Source: Meconema thalassinum
Taxonomy: Eukaryota > Arthropoda > Insecta > Orthoptera > Tettigoniidae
Length of the DNA: 64,000 nt
Direction of reading: 5' to 3'
NCBI GenBank assembly: GCA_946902985.2
Contig: OX336389.2
Location: 787,958,979 to 788,022,978, forward strand
Below, one piece after another: positions 1 to 12,770 of this stretch. The number at the start of each line of letters is the position of its first letter. Within the stretch, counting starts at the first letter, position 1. The notes under the pieces are model-generated. The model saw only the letters and a program-made list of their open reading frames with translations. It had not been told where the DNA came from and did not search any database. The position numbers and the translations under genes are program-made.

Positions 1-1322
1 TTTTTCTCATCACACTCACCAAATCTTCTATATGTTCAAATAATTCATTGTTATGTCTTCTTCTGTAAGTACCATTATCATTAACAGGTCCTAATATTTT
101 CCTTAGAATTTTCCGATCCTTAAGTTCTAATTTTCTCAATGGGCCTTTGTTTGTCATCTGTAAGCATTCTGCAGCATACAGTGCTGACGGCCTAATTACT
201 GTATTATAATGACAAAGTTTGACATTCCGGGACAAGCTTTTACTTTTGTAAATGTTTTTGCAGGTTTGAAAGGCACCTTCCAATTTGTTACATCTGCTCT
301 CAATGGCAGCTATTTCTGAATTATTAGGGGTAATCCATTCGCCTAGGTATTTAAATTTTTGGACTTTCTTGATTTTTTGCAGACCAATCGTGATGAATTT
401 TGAGGCATCTTTGACATTTGTGATAAAATTAGTTTTATGGAAGGCCACTTTAAGTCCAGTTTTAGCAGCTATGATTTGTAGTTTATTAAGTTGGTCAGTG
501 GCCTCTTCCATTGAATTAGCGAACAAAGCAATGTCATCTGCAAAAGCGAGACAGTTTATATTCAGGTCTTCTTTTTTATAACCAATTCGAATACCATAAT
601 TATTTGGTAAGATTATTAACCATTCTCTTATAATTTTTTCCAAGACACAGTTGAACAGCATCGGTGATCCCAGATCACCTTGTCTACAGCCAGTCTTGAT
701 TGCAAAGGCTTCGGACAATTCACCACGAAATTTGACCTAAGAAATGGTGTTTTCTAAGCTTGCTTTGAACAAATTAATTGATTTATTGTCTAGGCCAAAC
801 TCACGTAAGGTGTTAATTATTGTGTCTCTATGAATGCAATCATAAGCCTTTTGAAAGTCCACAAAAATCACAACATAAGGTTTTGATCGTACCGTACAGT
901 AGGAAATTATGGTCTTAATGTTATGAATTTGTTCAGGACCGGATCTTGATTTCCTGAACCCAGCTTGATATTCCCCTAACTGACGGTCTAATATCGGTTC
1001 TGCTCTGTTCAGAAGAGCCCTTGCAAATATTTTGTACGTTACCGATACCAGTGAAATACCTCTATAATTATTTGGGTCGGATTTATCCCCTTTCTTATGT
1101 ATAGGATGAATGATGGCAGAAGTCCAATCCTCCGGCAACTTTTCACTATGCCATATTTCTTCAATGGTTTTCTGGAGACAAATGATGGGGTCATTATCTG
1201 CATATATCCATAATTCAGCCACAATACTATCCTCCCCAGAGGCTTTATTATTTTTAGCGCCTTGATGATTTGTGTTATTTCTTCGACGGAGGGTGGTGAA
1301 CTGTCGTGGTATGCAATGCTAG
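1..1322 (-). pseudogene. non-LTR retrotransposon reverse transcriptase fragment
   Basis: Read on the minus strand, this encodes the palm and fingers of a LINE-type RT that copies element RNA at a nicked target site. In order one sees the lead-in KASGED, the segment LPEDW...NNYRGISL, the catalytic VDFQKAYD, CRQGD and FADD (bases 533-544), then YLGEWITP, and the window edge cuts the 3' part off. No endonuclease domain lies upstream: similarity stops near 1322, so the copy is 5'-truncated, as is common for LINEs. Two lesions break the frame: a one-base loss near 1254-1258 and a TAG near 734-736. The sequence style suggests an RTE- or Jockey-like clade, but I cannot assign the family. Confidence 0.9.
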
Positions 1323-3564
1323 GATAGAAAGCATTTAATCATACTACATTTAATTCCTCTAATCAAATTGCATCACTGAGTAGTTCTAATTTTACACAAC
1401 ATTTTAATTTTAACCCACACATTCATTTATTAAATTGCTCTCCATATTTGATGCTATAAATAGACGAATTAATCAGAATATCAATTGTCTTTGTAAGGTT
1501 ACCAGCCTTCCTAATACATTCATGTAGCTTGACTTTCTAAACAAATCTAATTTTAATTTAATCAGTGGGCGCCCGGTCTCACGCATCTTTACTTTAATAG
1601 TTAATCCAACAGACAAAAACGAGTACCGAATTTTACACTGCAAACTCCTGATTTTTCTGAATAATTCACTCTCTTGGCGGTAACCTCTTCGCCGTATTTA
1701 CGTTAACAAAATATCACTTCCCGGTGATCTCAATAATGTCGCATTTGCCTCCATTTGTGGCGTGTCAGTTTAATCAAAAATGCGCTACAACAAAGTAAAC
1801 AGCACCACGTTGGCCGCGCCAGCTTAACCTATGTACCCTTGAATAAAGCAGTGTTTTAACGAGATTCCGTCTTCGGGGTCGTGTCCAGTCTTATATACTT
1901 CATAAGAAAAGCTCAATACAAAACAACTTGCTTTATATGACTCAAGGATCATAAGAAAAACTATAACTAAGAAATGAGTGAAAAACAGGTAAAAAACATC
2001 ATTTAATAACTGAATAAGCAAAAATATTAACAATAACAAAGAAAATTCCACCCTGAAGTGTGGCTCCCACATAAAACATGAATTTAATAAAAAATAAGAG
2101 TGGTCTGACTAACCCACTCCACTCAATAAACACGCGGATTGAAAGTCCACTGAACTGGTTAGAAATGGATGCGCGTGTGTACTGATTATTAAAAAACGAG
2201 TACTTGATGTATATTCGTTCAAAACTGGGGACAGCCAAGTTGCTCACGAATTCCCATTCAGCAAACCATCATTAAGGCCATGGGACATGCACATTAATAA
2301 ACACTATACATTAATAATACTGACACACGCAAAGCTAAGAACACTCTAAAATTACGTGAATATCCTCACGAGATTCCACACCTGTGCTAAGGCACAACAA
2401 ACAATTGAGCGCGCCTGAACGGCCAAAGCTCAGATTACAATCATGAGAAAAGCGTGACGCGTGACAAGACGGCCACACGGATTCATTGAACATAAATGCA
2501 AACATAAGAACCGGAGACCTGCTAGTCCCGTTATCTCCACACCTGGAATCGCGTACAAAACAATATCTCGCCAATTCTCTTGGAATTGCAAGAACACAAT
2601 AATAGCCACACATCTGCCTCGCAAGGTTGGGATATGGGCTCTGGAGTGCGTCAAGTCGGAACAGTATGCTATTGTTTCCCGCAAGCAACTACCAGTAATT
2701 CACACAATGGACACCACAACGTTTGGACTGACAGACATAACAATATACCACTCAGGTCGGCACTGCACAAGATATCCCTAAGATCGTGTCCAGAGTCACT
2801 CCAAGAATTTTAATTCTAAGATGAACACTCGAGTGAGCTTACGCCTACTCGCATATAGAATTGCGACATAGCAATATTAAACAATTAACCTGATCAACCA
2901 TAAAATCTACACTCAGTTATAATTTACCCACCAATACTATGTTTATGCTAAATTAACTTGGTGATGCTCATTTCCGAATTGCGCTACTTAACCGCATTTA
3001 CGGAACATACATGCACACCGTTGTACATATCGCCACTTATACTTGAACACTAATCAAATCACACTATTATTTACAATAAAAAAACGTTACGCTGCCCCAT
3101 GTAATTAACTGTGTGCCAGTAACAAGAAAAGAAAATTCTAAAATTACACACACAAAAACAAGATATTTACAGAGATTTGTCCCATTAAACCATAACTGAT
3201 TTGTCTAAATAAAATGAATTATTTTGTACTCATTCCTCTCTGCAATCAGCATGAGAGAATATCGCCGGCCATTCCCCCGTCTGATGGGCTTTATCTCATG
3301 TCACCTATATCGTGACTGAAGAGACGCTGGTTCCAATCTCCATCCCGGTCCTGTGATCCCATCTCGGTGCTGAATAAAAATGTTTATTAATTTCCACACG
3401 CTAAATATTCCTAACTAATTTTGTTGTTACAGGTACTAATTTCCCCAAACAGTCTTGTGGAAAAATATATGAAGACACTTTCCCTAACTGTAGTTTGATA
3501 AACTACCTAAATCACTGAAGTTAGTAATAACTCATATTAAGCAGCTTTCTTCAAAATAACACAA

Positions 3565-3784
3565 GTGTCTTCAGACACACAAAAAGATGACGATGATCAT
3601 TGTTGTTTTAAGGGGCCTAACATCTAGTTTATCGGCCCGACTCACAAAGTATAAATATACAAATGTCCTCAGACACGCAAAGTAAATGAGTCAAGTGTGC
3701 TCAGACACACAGAATAAAAGTCATAGTGACAAGTGTCCTCAGACACGCAAAGTAATAGTGTTAGTGACCAGTGTCCTCAGACAC
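3565..3784. repeat. dispersed 14-bp hairpin repeat, five copies
   Basis: The unit GTGTC-n4-GACAC (5-bp arms, 4-base loop, usually CTCA) starts at about 3565, 3664, 3695, 3733 and 3771. The second copy begins ATGTC and the third has GTGTG in the left arm, so both are imperfect. The last three are spaced 38 bp apart and each is followed by a related A-rich segment (CGCAAAGTAA or CRCAGAATAAAAG). Confidence 0.75.
3593..3655. repeat. fragment of a common interspersed repeat
   Basis: The segment around AAGGGGCCTAACATCTAG followed by ATCGGCCC resembles, from memory, a very common repeat in insect genomic and transcript sequence. I see no second copy in this window, so the call rests on recall only. 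Confidence 0.3.
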
Positions 3785-4471
3785 GCAGAATAAAAGTATA
3801 TCGTTCATCGCCACTCGGGCCACTATATAAATGATTTTGGCTGGAGATCACATGGAAGGGGAAATGTGAAAATAATTTCCAAGATAATGATCGTACTGAC
3901 ATGCAACTGGTATCATTCATTTCGTAGAAAAACGCAGGTCAAGATTTGGCCAAAGCTTTTAGAAATCGATGGTGGGGTTTATCAATAATTAATTCCCACT
4001 CGAATTAATATGTCAGAGCGGTGTTGCCATTTGCGCGCGGAATAATGGCGTACCCTGTCTTATTGTTCAATCTTCTTGTTAACATTGCGGGCTTTTATGA
4101 TTAACGCCTCCCTGTGGGAGTGGTTAACCGTTTGGCGCAGCTCTCAAATTGAAGTTTAATTTCTCTATTGGCGCGAACAGACAATGACAATACTGTTCAC
4201 ATGAGTCAACCACCACGTTCCCTTGTTCTAGCTTGCACCTGCCTTCGTTTTGACATCATGGGCTGGTCATCCTGCCATAAATAACTTATGAGCTTAACTC
4301 ATTGTCTTCCAGCTCGCTGTGTCCGTTCTTACCGTCGCCAACAAATTCCCAGAGTTTCAAATTCTCTGTCTGGATTTTACATGTTGCTGGCAGTAATTTC
4401 ATGGAATGAAGAATAAAACTTAGAATCTTTTATACAGATAGCGTATAAAGGGTTCAATAGTAACAAAGAAT

Positions 4472-6204
4472 TGATAAAAAAGTGACAGTATACAGTAAAC
4501 CTACGTAGATCTTTCACAAGCAATTCTATGATCGTTTTGAGAAAGAATGTAAAGTCATAAGAACAGATATTTCTGTTGACAATGTAAGCAGTTGTATGGA
4601 ACAACGCTATAATAAATAAAAGTTAAATTAATGCAAGTATTACAGGAGAATTGTTGGAAGCAATTGTATTGAGGTTATAAGAACTGTTTATTAAGCATAC
4701 GATGAGGGTTCATGCCGTATACAGAAATATAGGTGACTGCGATGATATATTTGTTGGAATATAAAGGTATTTGCCGTATTAGTGCATTGTAGTACTGTTG
4801 TGTGAAGATTAAAGCTTTGTTGTATTGAGTAGAGGCAATGAGGACTCCCATGTGTAAGTAGATTCACCATATAGAGGGAAAGATAGAAACGGAGTAGGCG
4901 GAAATATATTTGGGAAACGGAATTAATCTTTGTTCACAAAACTATTATTAAAACTTTATTTTACCTGGAACTGAGTAATAATCATATGAACTTATCTTAG
5001 ATGATTGGTCATATTGGACCGATGCTGATTTTAAACCTAATACAGACTAAATCGGTATAGCATTTTTAAAGAAAGCAGAGAGGGAACATTTAATATATAG
5101 CTAGTGTTAATAGTAAAATGTCTAATACACTACACAAGTAAGCTTGATATGACAGACAATTATAAATAATGTATATAAACAATTAATAATTATTTAATTA
5201 AGGATATTATTATTTCTAATTATCATAATTTATTTAGCGCGTTGAAAATGTTTAGAATGTTTGGGAGTAGATGTTTTTGAGATGAGAATGTGAGTTAATT
5301 GAAAGACACGAGTGAATGGAACTTCGCCAGTTGCAAATGACGATAGTAGTGCAAATAATTAGAATGGTATTGTATGAATGTGTTTGGTAAACAACGGACT
5401 TATGAAGGTTTTTGTGATGTGTAAAAGAATAAGATTGGGATCTGTTTGTGAACCGGCAATGTTACGGTTTTCGCCGTGTTAAAAATGAAATTGGAAGTTG
5501 AGAACAGGTATGAGACGAGTAAGCAGCTTGTTATATCCCAGGCACGACTATATAATGGTGAAGGCAGAGTGAAGGTATGCATTTTAGCGAGGAGAGATCT
5601 GAATGAACCGTGTCACAGAGACGAGACAGCAAACAGGTGTTGTTCTCGATACGCGTGGTATGGTAAATTATTTCGAGGAAAGTCAGACGCTCCATAACTT
5701 TGTCGCTGATTGTTTTATCGATCTGTAAATGGCTGAAGCCACCCAAAATGAAACTATCTTATGTAGGAAGTCGTGTGAATTCAGTGTTATGAATGGAAGG
5801 AAGGATATGTGTGTTTATTAATTAATTTAATTTTTATTATTATTATTATAGGGAATTTTTATTGGTTTTTATTTTAGGATTTTGTGTTAATAAACTTATC
5901 TCGTTTTATAAGTTCAGTGTCATGTGACTAATTTTAACCATAAGCAGAGATGGTGTTATGGAGCTTCCTAAAGCAGGCAAAGAGCCCTTTACCCTATACA
6001 GCTCCGAGATTTAATGTAAGTTTTACCACTCTACCACCAGTGTATTATTGTTTTATCCATAACACGATCGTAGACTACTGTGTTAAATCCCGAAGAGCTT
6101 GTTGGAGGGATATTGATGGTTTGTCTAGCCGGAAACTTCCATAATTCTACGATCCTGCTTTGCTTTGGATTCCCAGCAAGTAACTTCTCGATATTACGGG
6201 TACA
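4472..6204 (+). repeat. element A left LTR
   Basis: It matches 15197-16930 over its whole length with scattered substitutions and small indels. It starts near TGATAA and ends at ATTACGGGTACA, followed 11 bases later by a TGG-initiated primer-binding-like site. The left boundary is only where similarity fades and may be a truncation point. Short open frames inside it show no sign of coding. Confidence 0.8.
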
Positions 6205-6215
6205 GTAGAAGAAAA

Positions 6216-6236
6216 TGGTCGCCCAACTTAAGGGGC
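6216..6236 (+). other. element A primer-binding-like site
   Basis: TGGTCGCCCAACTTAAGG begins 11 bases after the LTR end. A TGG start is expected for pairing with a tRNA CCA end, and GCCCAAC resembles lysine-tRNA primer sites. The match is imperfect, as expected in a decayed copy. Confidence 0.45.
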
Positions 6237-6751
6237 TACGAATGAGGTTCGTAGAGATTCGTGGAGTCTATTTAAGTGAGAAAAATAGCCATCCCAGTTG
6301 TGGTCAAATTTGACTGCTATGATATAGGCAATTTTGAGTTAAATGTTAGTAGTGTTGCATTCAAATAGAGATCAGATCTGGTAAAAAACCTGAGAAAGGT
6401 ATAAATAGGTTGTGATTACTTGAAAATACCCTACAATCTTAATTTGATTTCATTTCAGATCGGCTCATGACCTTTGATAGTCATGGTAAACGTAAAGGTA
6501 ACTTGTTTTATCGTTGGTAAATTTAAATTTTAGTATGGTAGTATAGTTAATTTAAGTCACGAGCGAACGCACGATATTATAAGTTTATTAATCCTAGTAG
6601 AGTATCTGGTAAGTTAATGTTTAGATCGAATAAGATTGTAGATAGACATTAAGATGCCCAATACATGATTGAAATTGTTCCTCCAAATGTTGTCATCATA
6701 CTCTGTTTTTAGCATATCCCTACAGCAGTTTGTGTGTTGTATATTATTGCG

Positions 6752-8934
6752 ATGGCAATGATGGCGAAGGTGGATGTCCAGCAGATGCTGGACGAGATTC
6801 AGTGGAGTTTACAGGGAAATTTGCAGTAGAATTTGAGGTAGGAAATGAAGAGTTTTCAATGTAAATTTCAGGAGGCGAAGTAGGATCTGGAGCAGATTAT
6901 AAGAGATAGGAAAGAAGACATTGACACTGTTGTTGTCAAGGTTGTTGAAAATATTACAGGAAGGGTAACTAATAGCGTTAAAGAAAGTTTCAAGGAGGAA
7001 ACACAAGGAGTACAGTCTTCCTTAGACGGATTGCAGACTAGTGATACTGCAGTCAATGTAAATGTGTCGTGTTTAAACCTCAGCTCCAAGGAGGTAAAAA
7101 CCAACGTAGGGGCGATCCAGGCAGATGTAAGTAACGTGCGGATAGATGTAAGTAACGCGCGGACAGATGTTTCTAATGTCCAAACGAAAGTTGATACTGT
7201 CCAAACAGAAGTCGGTAATGTCCGAATTGATGTCAGTAACATACACGTAGATGTGAACAGTGTACAAAACGATCGTAATAGCATACAGACAGACTTAAAT
7301 AAATTGCAAACAGAGGTTAATAACATGTTTATCAAAGTTAGTAATGTTCGTGGGGACATTGATAAGGTAAACTCAAATGTTAATGGTATTAGAACAAATA
7401 TTGAGAAGATGCAGACTGAAGCATCTAGTTTGAAAGAGAGATTAATTAAAATATAGAACAGTTCCGTAGACTTGCAGACTAAACTTAACAGCATTGAAGT
7501 TATTAATGAAACTTTTCAAAACGATGTTAGAGAGGAGTTAGAAATGTCTAAAACTCAGTGTAAAGAGAATATAGGTGCTTTACAGTCTCAATTCACTAAC
7601 GATAATCTGAAAACGAGTAACGCTTTAGATGAGCTTAGAGAGAATGTAGATTCTTTACGCACCCAAGTCATTGATCACAACAAAATTCTTAACAAGGATA
7701 TAGAATTAGACATTGAAGAAATGTAATAAGCTAATGTTGTTGTATGGAAGGATGATTGGAATAAGTCCAGTAAGGAACATGTAAAAGGAATTCTGGGTAA
7801 CATTGAAAATAAATTAGCTAGTACACAGTTAGATATTAATAAGGAAGTGACTAGAGTAAGAATGGACTTATGTAAACGTATTGATCAGCTTAAAAAGATA
7901 CAAGTGGACGATAAAAATCAATTAGGTCAGGATAATAAAGCTTTAAAGAATACTTTAGAGAATGAAACTAAAATTTAAAAGATCAATTAAATAAGGTTGT
8001 CACTGACGTGAATGCGATCAGCGAAGGAAAGTCTACTGAGATAGAGGAGTACATAACTAGGAAACTGCAAAGTTTAAATCTTGGAGATGTAGCCAGTATG
8101 GAGGCGTACAAGGAAGATTTGAAGAAAGAAGTAAGAAAGCAGTTGAAGGATATGATCAGCGACTTAGAAGAGATAGAAAAGGAGGAGATAGGTGATTGGG
8201 GAAGCCATACTAGGAAGAATAGTATAGAAAATGAGGAAAGAGAATCCAGAACAGAATTAAGGCTACTCAGACCTACAGAAAGACCAGAATATAGAAGTCA
8301 TGAGTCCAAGAGGGAAACTAGAGATCATAGAACTAGTCGTTCGAATACTCAACCTAGAAATGTGACTGTGATCCGTAACATTGGGGATAAACCTCGTAAA
8401 TTTTCTAACCAGGACGGTTTCACACCTATAGAATTTAAAAGAGATCTCCGGGATTACTTTACTGAAGCTCAGATTCCGAGAGAACGGGAGATGAAGATAG
8501 TGGAGCGCTATCTATCCTCGGGACCTCTAGAATGGCTTCTTGCTTTTAGATACACCTTTATTAACTTTGAGGAGTTTGCAGAGTCACGTATAAAGAGATT
8601 TTGGTCAATAGAAGCCCAGAACAGCTTACGCGCAGAAGTATACCCGCGAAAGTATTCGAGTACGTTGCCAACGCGCTACGCGGATTTCTTTACAAGTCAG
8701 TTGGCCCAATTAAGATTTTTGCAGCCATCTTTGTCAACGGGGGAATTGATAGAGGCAATATCAAGACAGCTTCCAGTCGAAGTTAGACGGTTAATTATCT
8801 CGTCTCTGATAAGAGGTTTGGCTAGTCTAGATGAGCTTTTGAGAAAATTAGACTATACCACTCCTGTGCCGAATGTTATATCCAGAAGTCAGAGACAAGA
8901 ACACAGGGACATTCCATTAACACAGGTAACATAG
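6752..8934 (+). pseudogene. element A gag, coiled-coil and capsid-like region
   Basis: Gag would form the virus-like particle. A start at 6752 (MAMMAKVDVQQ) opens a frame broken by TAG at 6827, 6839 and 6881, TAG near 7454 and TAA near 7724, with a one-base shift near 7976-7980 into the frame used from about 7978 to 8934. From about 7110 to 7450 the protein is a long run of roughly seven-residue repeats (VSNVRID, VQTEVGN, VSNIHVD) with V/I/L spaced as in a coiled coil. After the shift comes a charged stretch, then a globular part (about 8400-8870) with FTPIEFKRDLRDYF and later LPVEVRRLI, in the position of a capsid domain. I infer gag from position and form; the repeat region has no named family that I recognise. 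Confidence 0.65.
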
Positions 8935-8984
8935 ACCAGACACAGCAGACTGAAAGTCCTAATGATCAGGACAAGGGAAAATAG

Positions 8985-9452
8985 GCCCAGAGAGAAATTA
9001 TTACTTCAGGGACAGAAGACCTGAACCTAGGTACAGAAGATTCCGTGGAGGAAGACCCTACCAGCAACTACAATGAAGAAATAACGAGAATAATCGACGG
9101 AACGGTTATTATCACAACAACTACAATTATCGGTAAAATAATAACAACAGCAACACTAATTATAACCGATACAATAGGAATAACCAGGGCTACAACCGGT
9201 ATAAGAACTACCGAGATGACGTATTCACGAAGGAACAGTACGAGGAACGCCACAAAGAAGGAAAGGAATACCTAAAGAATATTGGGCAGGAAAAGGAAAG
9301 TGGAAAAGGGAGTGAGAAGAACCAGAGTGTTGATCCCAAGCCGAGTACAAGTCAGCAGGGTAACTATGAAAATGACAGTCAGGGACAAAAACTCCATTTT
9401 CGAAACAAAAGTAGGAGAACTAGAAGATGCTATACCGTTACACCAAATAACG
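8985..9452 (+). pseudogene. element A gag tail, Asn/Tyr/Arg-rich
   Basis: After another frame change near 8985, the plus strand reads an RNA-binding-like tail: YFRDRRPEPRYRRFRGGRP, then a strongly N/Y/R-rich stretch (for example YYHNNYNYR and NRYNRNNQGYNRY), then a charged K/E/Q-rich part. Stops TGA at 9074 and TAA at 9134 interrupt it. No CCHC zinc knuckle is visible, so nucleic-acid binding would depend on the basic, low-complexity composition. It overlaps the start of the protease frame, as gag and pol often do. Confidence 0.55.
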
Positions 9453-9902
9453 ATTAATGAGATTCACGAAGTAACAGACGAGGGTTTACTGTTTGAGAGG
9501 GAAGTTATTAAAGAGGAGAGACCATATAAGCTGCCTATTATAAATATTAATATCGAAGGACTTACGTGTAAGTCCTTGATGGATACTGGCGGGGTTTTAT
9601 CTATCCTGTCAGATGAGTGTTACCAAAGGCTGTTAAATGGTGGTAGAATGACTATTTTGCCCGCAACTACAGTCAAAGTGCGCGGTATTTTTCAAGATAA
9701 GTCAGTAAAATGCAAGATCCAAGTTTTGCTAAGCTTCTAAATAAATGATCGCACTTATGAGCATATCTTCATTGATGTGAGCAAGATTAACTTTGACATC
9801 GTGCTAGGAATTGACTTCATTACCAAAGTTGGAGCAGTAATTGCCATGAAAAACCGAATTATAAAATTTAGCGGAGGTTCCATTAACACAGAAGAGTTAT
9901 AA
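9400..9902 (+). pseudogene. element A retropepsin-like aspartic protease
   Basis: This is the processing protease of the polyprotein. The active-site loop reads SLMDTGGVLSIL (usual form D-T/S-G-A), and about 60 residues on comes the second hallmark IVLGIDFI. A TAA at 9738-9740 and another near 9899-9901 interrupt the frame, but the same frame then runs straight into the RT, so protease and RT were one polyprotein. The N-terminal boundary is uncertain because gag overlaps it. Confidence 0.75.
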
Positions 9903-11243
9903 GAAAATGACATTGAGAACAATCTAGATATGGATTACAGGGAAGAAGTTATCAACAATGCCATTGAAGAGGCAGAGAAAGAAAGGGGATCATATATTTG
10001 CAGAGCAGAGGGATTTGAAGAAATTAGAGTCGAATTCGAAGATTTAAAAATGGAGTTTCGAAATATTTTTGACGATAAACCTGGTTTAATTAAAGACTAC
10101 AAGTACAAGATTCGATCAACCGATGATACCCCTTACCAAAAGAAAATTTATCCCAACCCAGAGAAGTACTATGAAGGAGTACGAGCGATAATTAAGAAGA
10201 TGGAAGCCGACGGCATCATAAAGAAGCAGGCATCATTTTACATAAATCCAATTACTGTGGTAAAGAAGAACAATGGTCAATTACGTCTATGTCTCGATGC
10301 AAGGACAACTAACATTTTAATATTGCCCGAAATGGACCGACCACCGAAGATCCGTGACCTCTTAAGAAAATTCAAGGGAAAGGCTTATTTCTTCATACTG
10401 GACCTCACAGCTTCGTTTTACCAAATAGAGCTTGATGAAGAAAGTTAGCATAATACGGGATTTTTATTTGACCAGAATTCCTGGGTATTTCAGCGTGTTC
10501 CATTTGGTATATAAACAGTGGACCAGCCCTAATTAGAGCCCTTGACAGCAAGCTCACTGATGAGGTGAACAAGAACGTGCTCTGTTACATCGATGATTTA
10601 ATTATCTCTTCAGAGAATGTACAGGAACATTTGGTGCACTTGCGTAATTTTTTTTTGAACTTAAGAGAAGCTAATATAAAGATAAACTTCGATAAATGCC
10701 ACTTCTAGCAAGAGAAAATTCATTTTCTTGGAAATACTATAGACCAGCATGGTTATCACCCGAACATAGAATAAGTAGAAGCTATTATGAGATTTCCAAA
10801 CCCCACTAAGTTCAGGCAAGTAAGAGAGTTCGTGAGTGCCTGTCGGTTTATAAGTAGTCATTGTCCAAAATATTCGGAAATTGTGGCTCCTCTCTACGAC
10901 TTGTTGAAAAAGAATAACCGTTGGAAATGGTCGTGTGTCACAGATGACGCATTTGAGAAAGCCAGAGAAATGTTAAGGAACAATGTAAAGTTAGAATATC
11001 CGGATTTTGACCGTATATTTTATATTGAGTCAGACGCTTCACGTGTAGGCATAAGTGATGATTTATATCAGAAAGACGATGAGGGAAAGAAGCACTACAT
11101 CGCTTTTACTGGGAGGAAATTGAAAAGGCACGAAGAGAACTATTTCACGACGGAGTTAGAAGCGTTAGCTTTCTTGACGGCTCTACAAGCCTGGAAAAAG
11201 ATTTTAATCGGCCGCCAGATTATTATAGTCACCGATCATAAAC
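9903..11243 (+). pseudogene. element A reverse transcriptase and RNase H
   Basis: RT motifs in order: DGIIKKQASFYINPITVVKK, RLCLDAR, LDLTASFYQIELDEES, VPFGI, then the catalytic YIDD (10586-10597), LGNTIDQHG and the connection segment. RNase H follows with IESDASRVGI, TTELEALAF and IIIVTDHK. Lesions: TAG after LDEES (10446-10448), a stop after VPFGI, a frame change between about 10500 and 10560, TAG and TAA-type stops near 10707 and 10770, and a frame change near 11240. The catalytic Asp pair is retained, but the chain is not translatable as one piece. Confidence 0.85.
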
Positions 11244-11244
11244 A

Positions 11245-12716
11245 TTGCAATTCATGTTACAGACGGATTTTTCTAGCGATGGGTTGACAAGATGGGCCCT
11301 ATTTACTCAGCAATTCAATGCAACTATAGTCCATCAGCCAGGTAAATATAATTTGTTGGCTGACGCATTATCTAGAAACCCTGTTAGGAATTTGCAGATT
11401 AACCATGTACAATTGGAGCAAGAAGATCTAGAAACCGTGAGGAAATTGGAACGAATTGGAATGTCACAGAAGAGGCACGCTCCAATAAGGAAAATGTACA
11501 GGTTTTCGGAAGGGAATATGGACGTTGCAGATCAAGATTATGGAAGTACCCAGAGACGCTCGCATCACTATATACTTAGCGGAGATTTGGTATGCAAATA
11601 CGCAGACACCGAGCGAACTAAAATCCGCATAGTTGTGCCCCCTAATTTTGTCTCAAAATTAGTATGGTTAGCACACCACTTAATAGGACATGGAGGTCTG
11701 GATAAAACTCTTAACACAATTAAGGAAAGATTTCTATGGACTAATATGAGATCATCCATAGCGGAAATTATAAGATCATGTGATCGATGCCAGAGAGGGA
11801 AATTCGCATCTGAATTACTGAAGGGAAGACCCAGAGCTATAATACCTTCAAAATCACGTGAACTGAGTGCGTGCGACATTCTCGGTCCTTGTCCGAAGGG
11901 TTATCGTGGAAACCATTTCTTATTAGTGACAGTAGATGTGTTCACTAAATTCGTCACTATGAATCCTATGAAGAAAGCTAATACAAGGAAAGTTGTCAGT
12001 AAGTTGGAGAATGCTGTTTTTCCTAAGGCGGGGAAACCAGAGTATCTATTGCCAGATCGTGGTACTCAGTTTACCTCAGTTGAATTTGAAGCAGATATGG
12101 AAAGACATGGGTAAGACACATTTTCAAGCGTGCGGTACCCTGAATCGAATTCAAGCGAGATATATGTGGATGAATTTTCGACGTTCTGTCATATATTCTG
12201 CCCAGGTGATCATCCAAGTTGGGTTAAGTATGTGGCAATCATAGAGGACTGCTTAAACTCTACAGTTCAAGAGAGCACGGCAGAAGTACCGATGTTGCTA
12301 CACTTAGAGCAGAATCCAGAAAGACCATGGGAATATGTGTTTACTGTAATTTCATTCCAAGAGATCCAGATATAGGAAGGCAAGCTAGGATCGATAGAGC
12401 TAAAGAGAAGCTTCAGAAATCAGCTGGAAAGTGCTTAAAACGAGTCGAAGGACAACGATTCAGCACACCTTTGGATATTGGGGACATGGTTTTATTACGT
12501 AGACCTATTAAAGCAGATGTGGCCAAGAAAATATACCCAAAATTTAGCCCCATATTTTACGGCCAATTTCGCATTGAAAACGCATTTGGAAACAACTGTT
12601 TTGAACTATTTGATGAAGAAAACAACGTCATACTAGGAAAGTTCAATGCAAAGAATTTAAAGAAATATTTTAAAAAGAAGGCTGTAAAACAATTCGAAAT
12701 TCGAGTTCATTGACAT
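11245..12716 (+). pseudogene. element A integrase
   Basis: Integrase joins the cDNA to host DNA. The N-terminal zinc domain has HHLIGHGG and CDRCQ, then ACDILGP gives the first catalytic Asp, PDRGTQFTS the second, and SNSSE a likely Glu after an in-frame TAA at 12112-12114. A further frame change near 12340-12370 leads to the C-terminal part with DMVLLRRPIKA and a GPF-like YGQFRIENAFG patch, ending at 12714-12716. The linking peptide just upstream (ADALSRN) is the usual RNase H-integrase boundary. Confidence 0.85.
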
Positions 12717-12770
12717 ATCAGAGGGCCTGATTCGAAGTGATTAAAAACAATTTGAGAACTTTTTTAACCT

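Larger units (their letters stand above)
1323..4471. other. stretch without a recognised gene
   Basis: AT-rich DNA with no convincing coding region. A minus-strand open frame at 2335-2688 ends in a C-x2-C-x11-H-x4-C pattern like the zinc-knuckle tail of some LINE RTs, but nothing else in it looks like RT. A hairpin-bearing short repeat is listed separately. The right edge is the left end of element A as judged by its duplicated flank. Confidence 0.6.

Noticed and set aside
6868..7494. 208-codon minus-strand open frame rich in Leu and Ser
   Set aside because: It is the antisense of the repetitive coiled-coil gag; the repeat keeps the opposite strand open.
9068..9253. Minus-strand hydrophobic Val/Ile-rich frame resembling a membrane protein
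   Set aside because: Antisense of the AAC/TAT-rich gag tail; composition alone creates the pattern.
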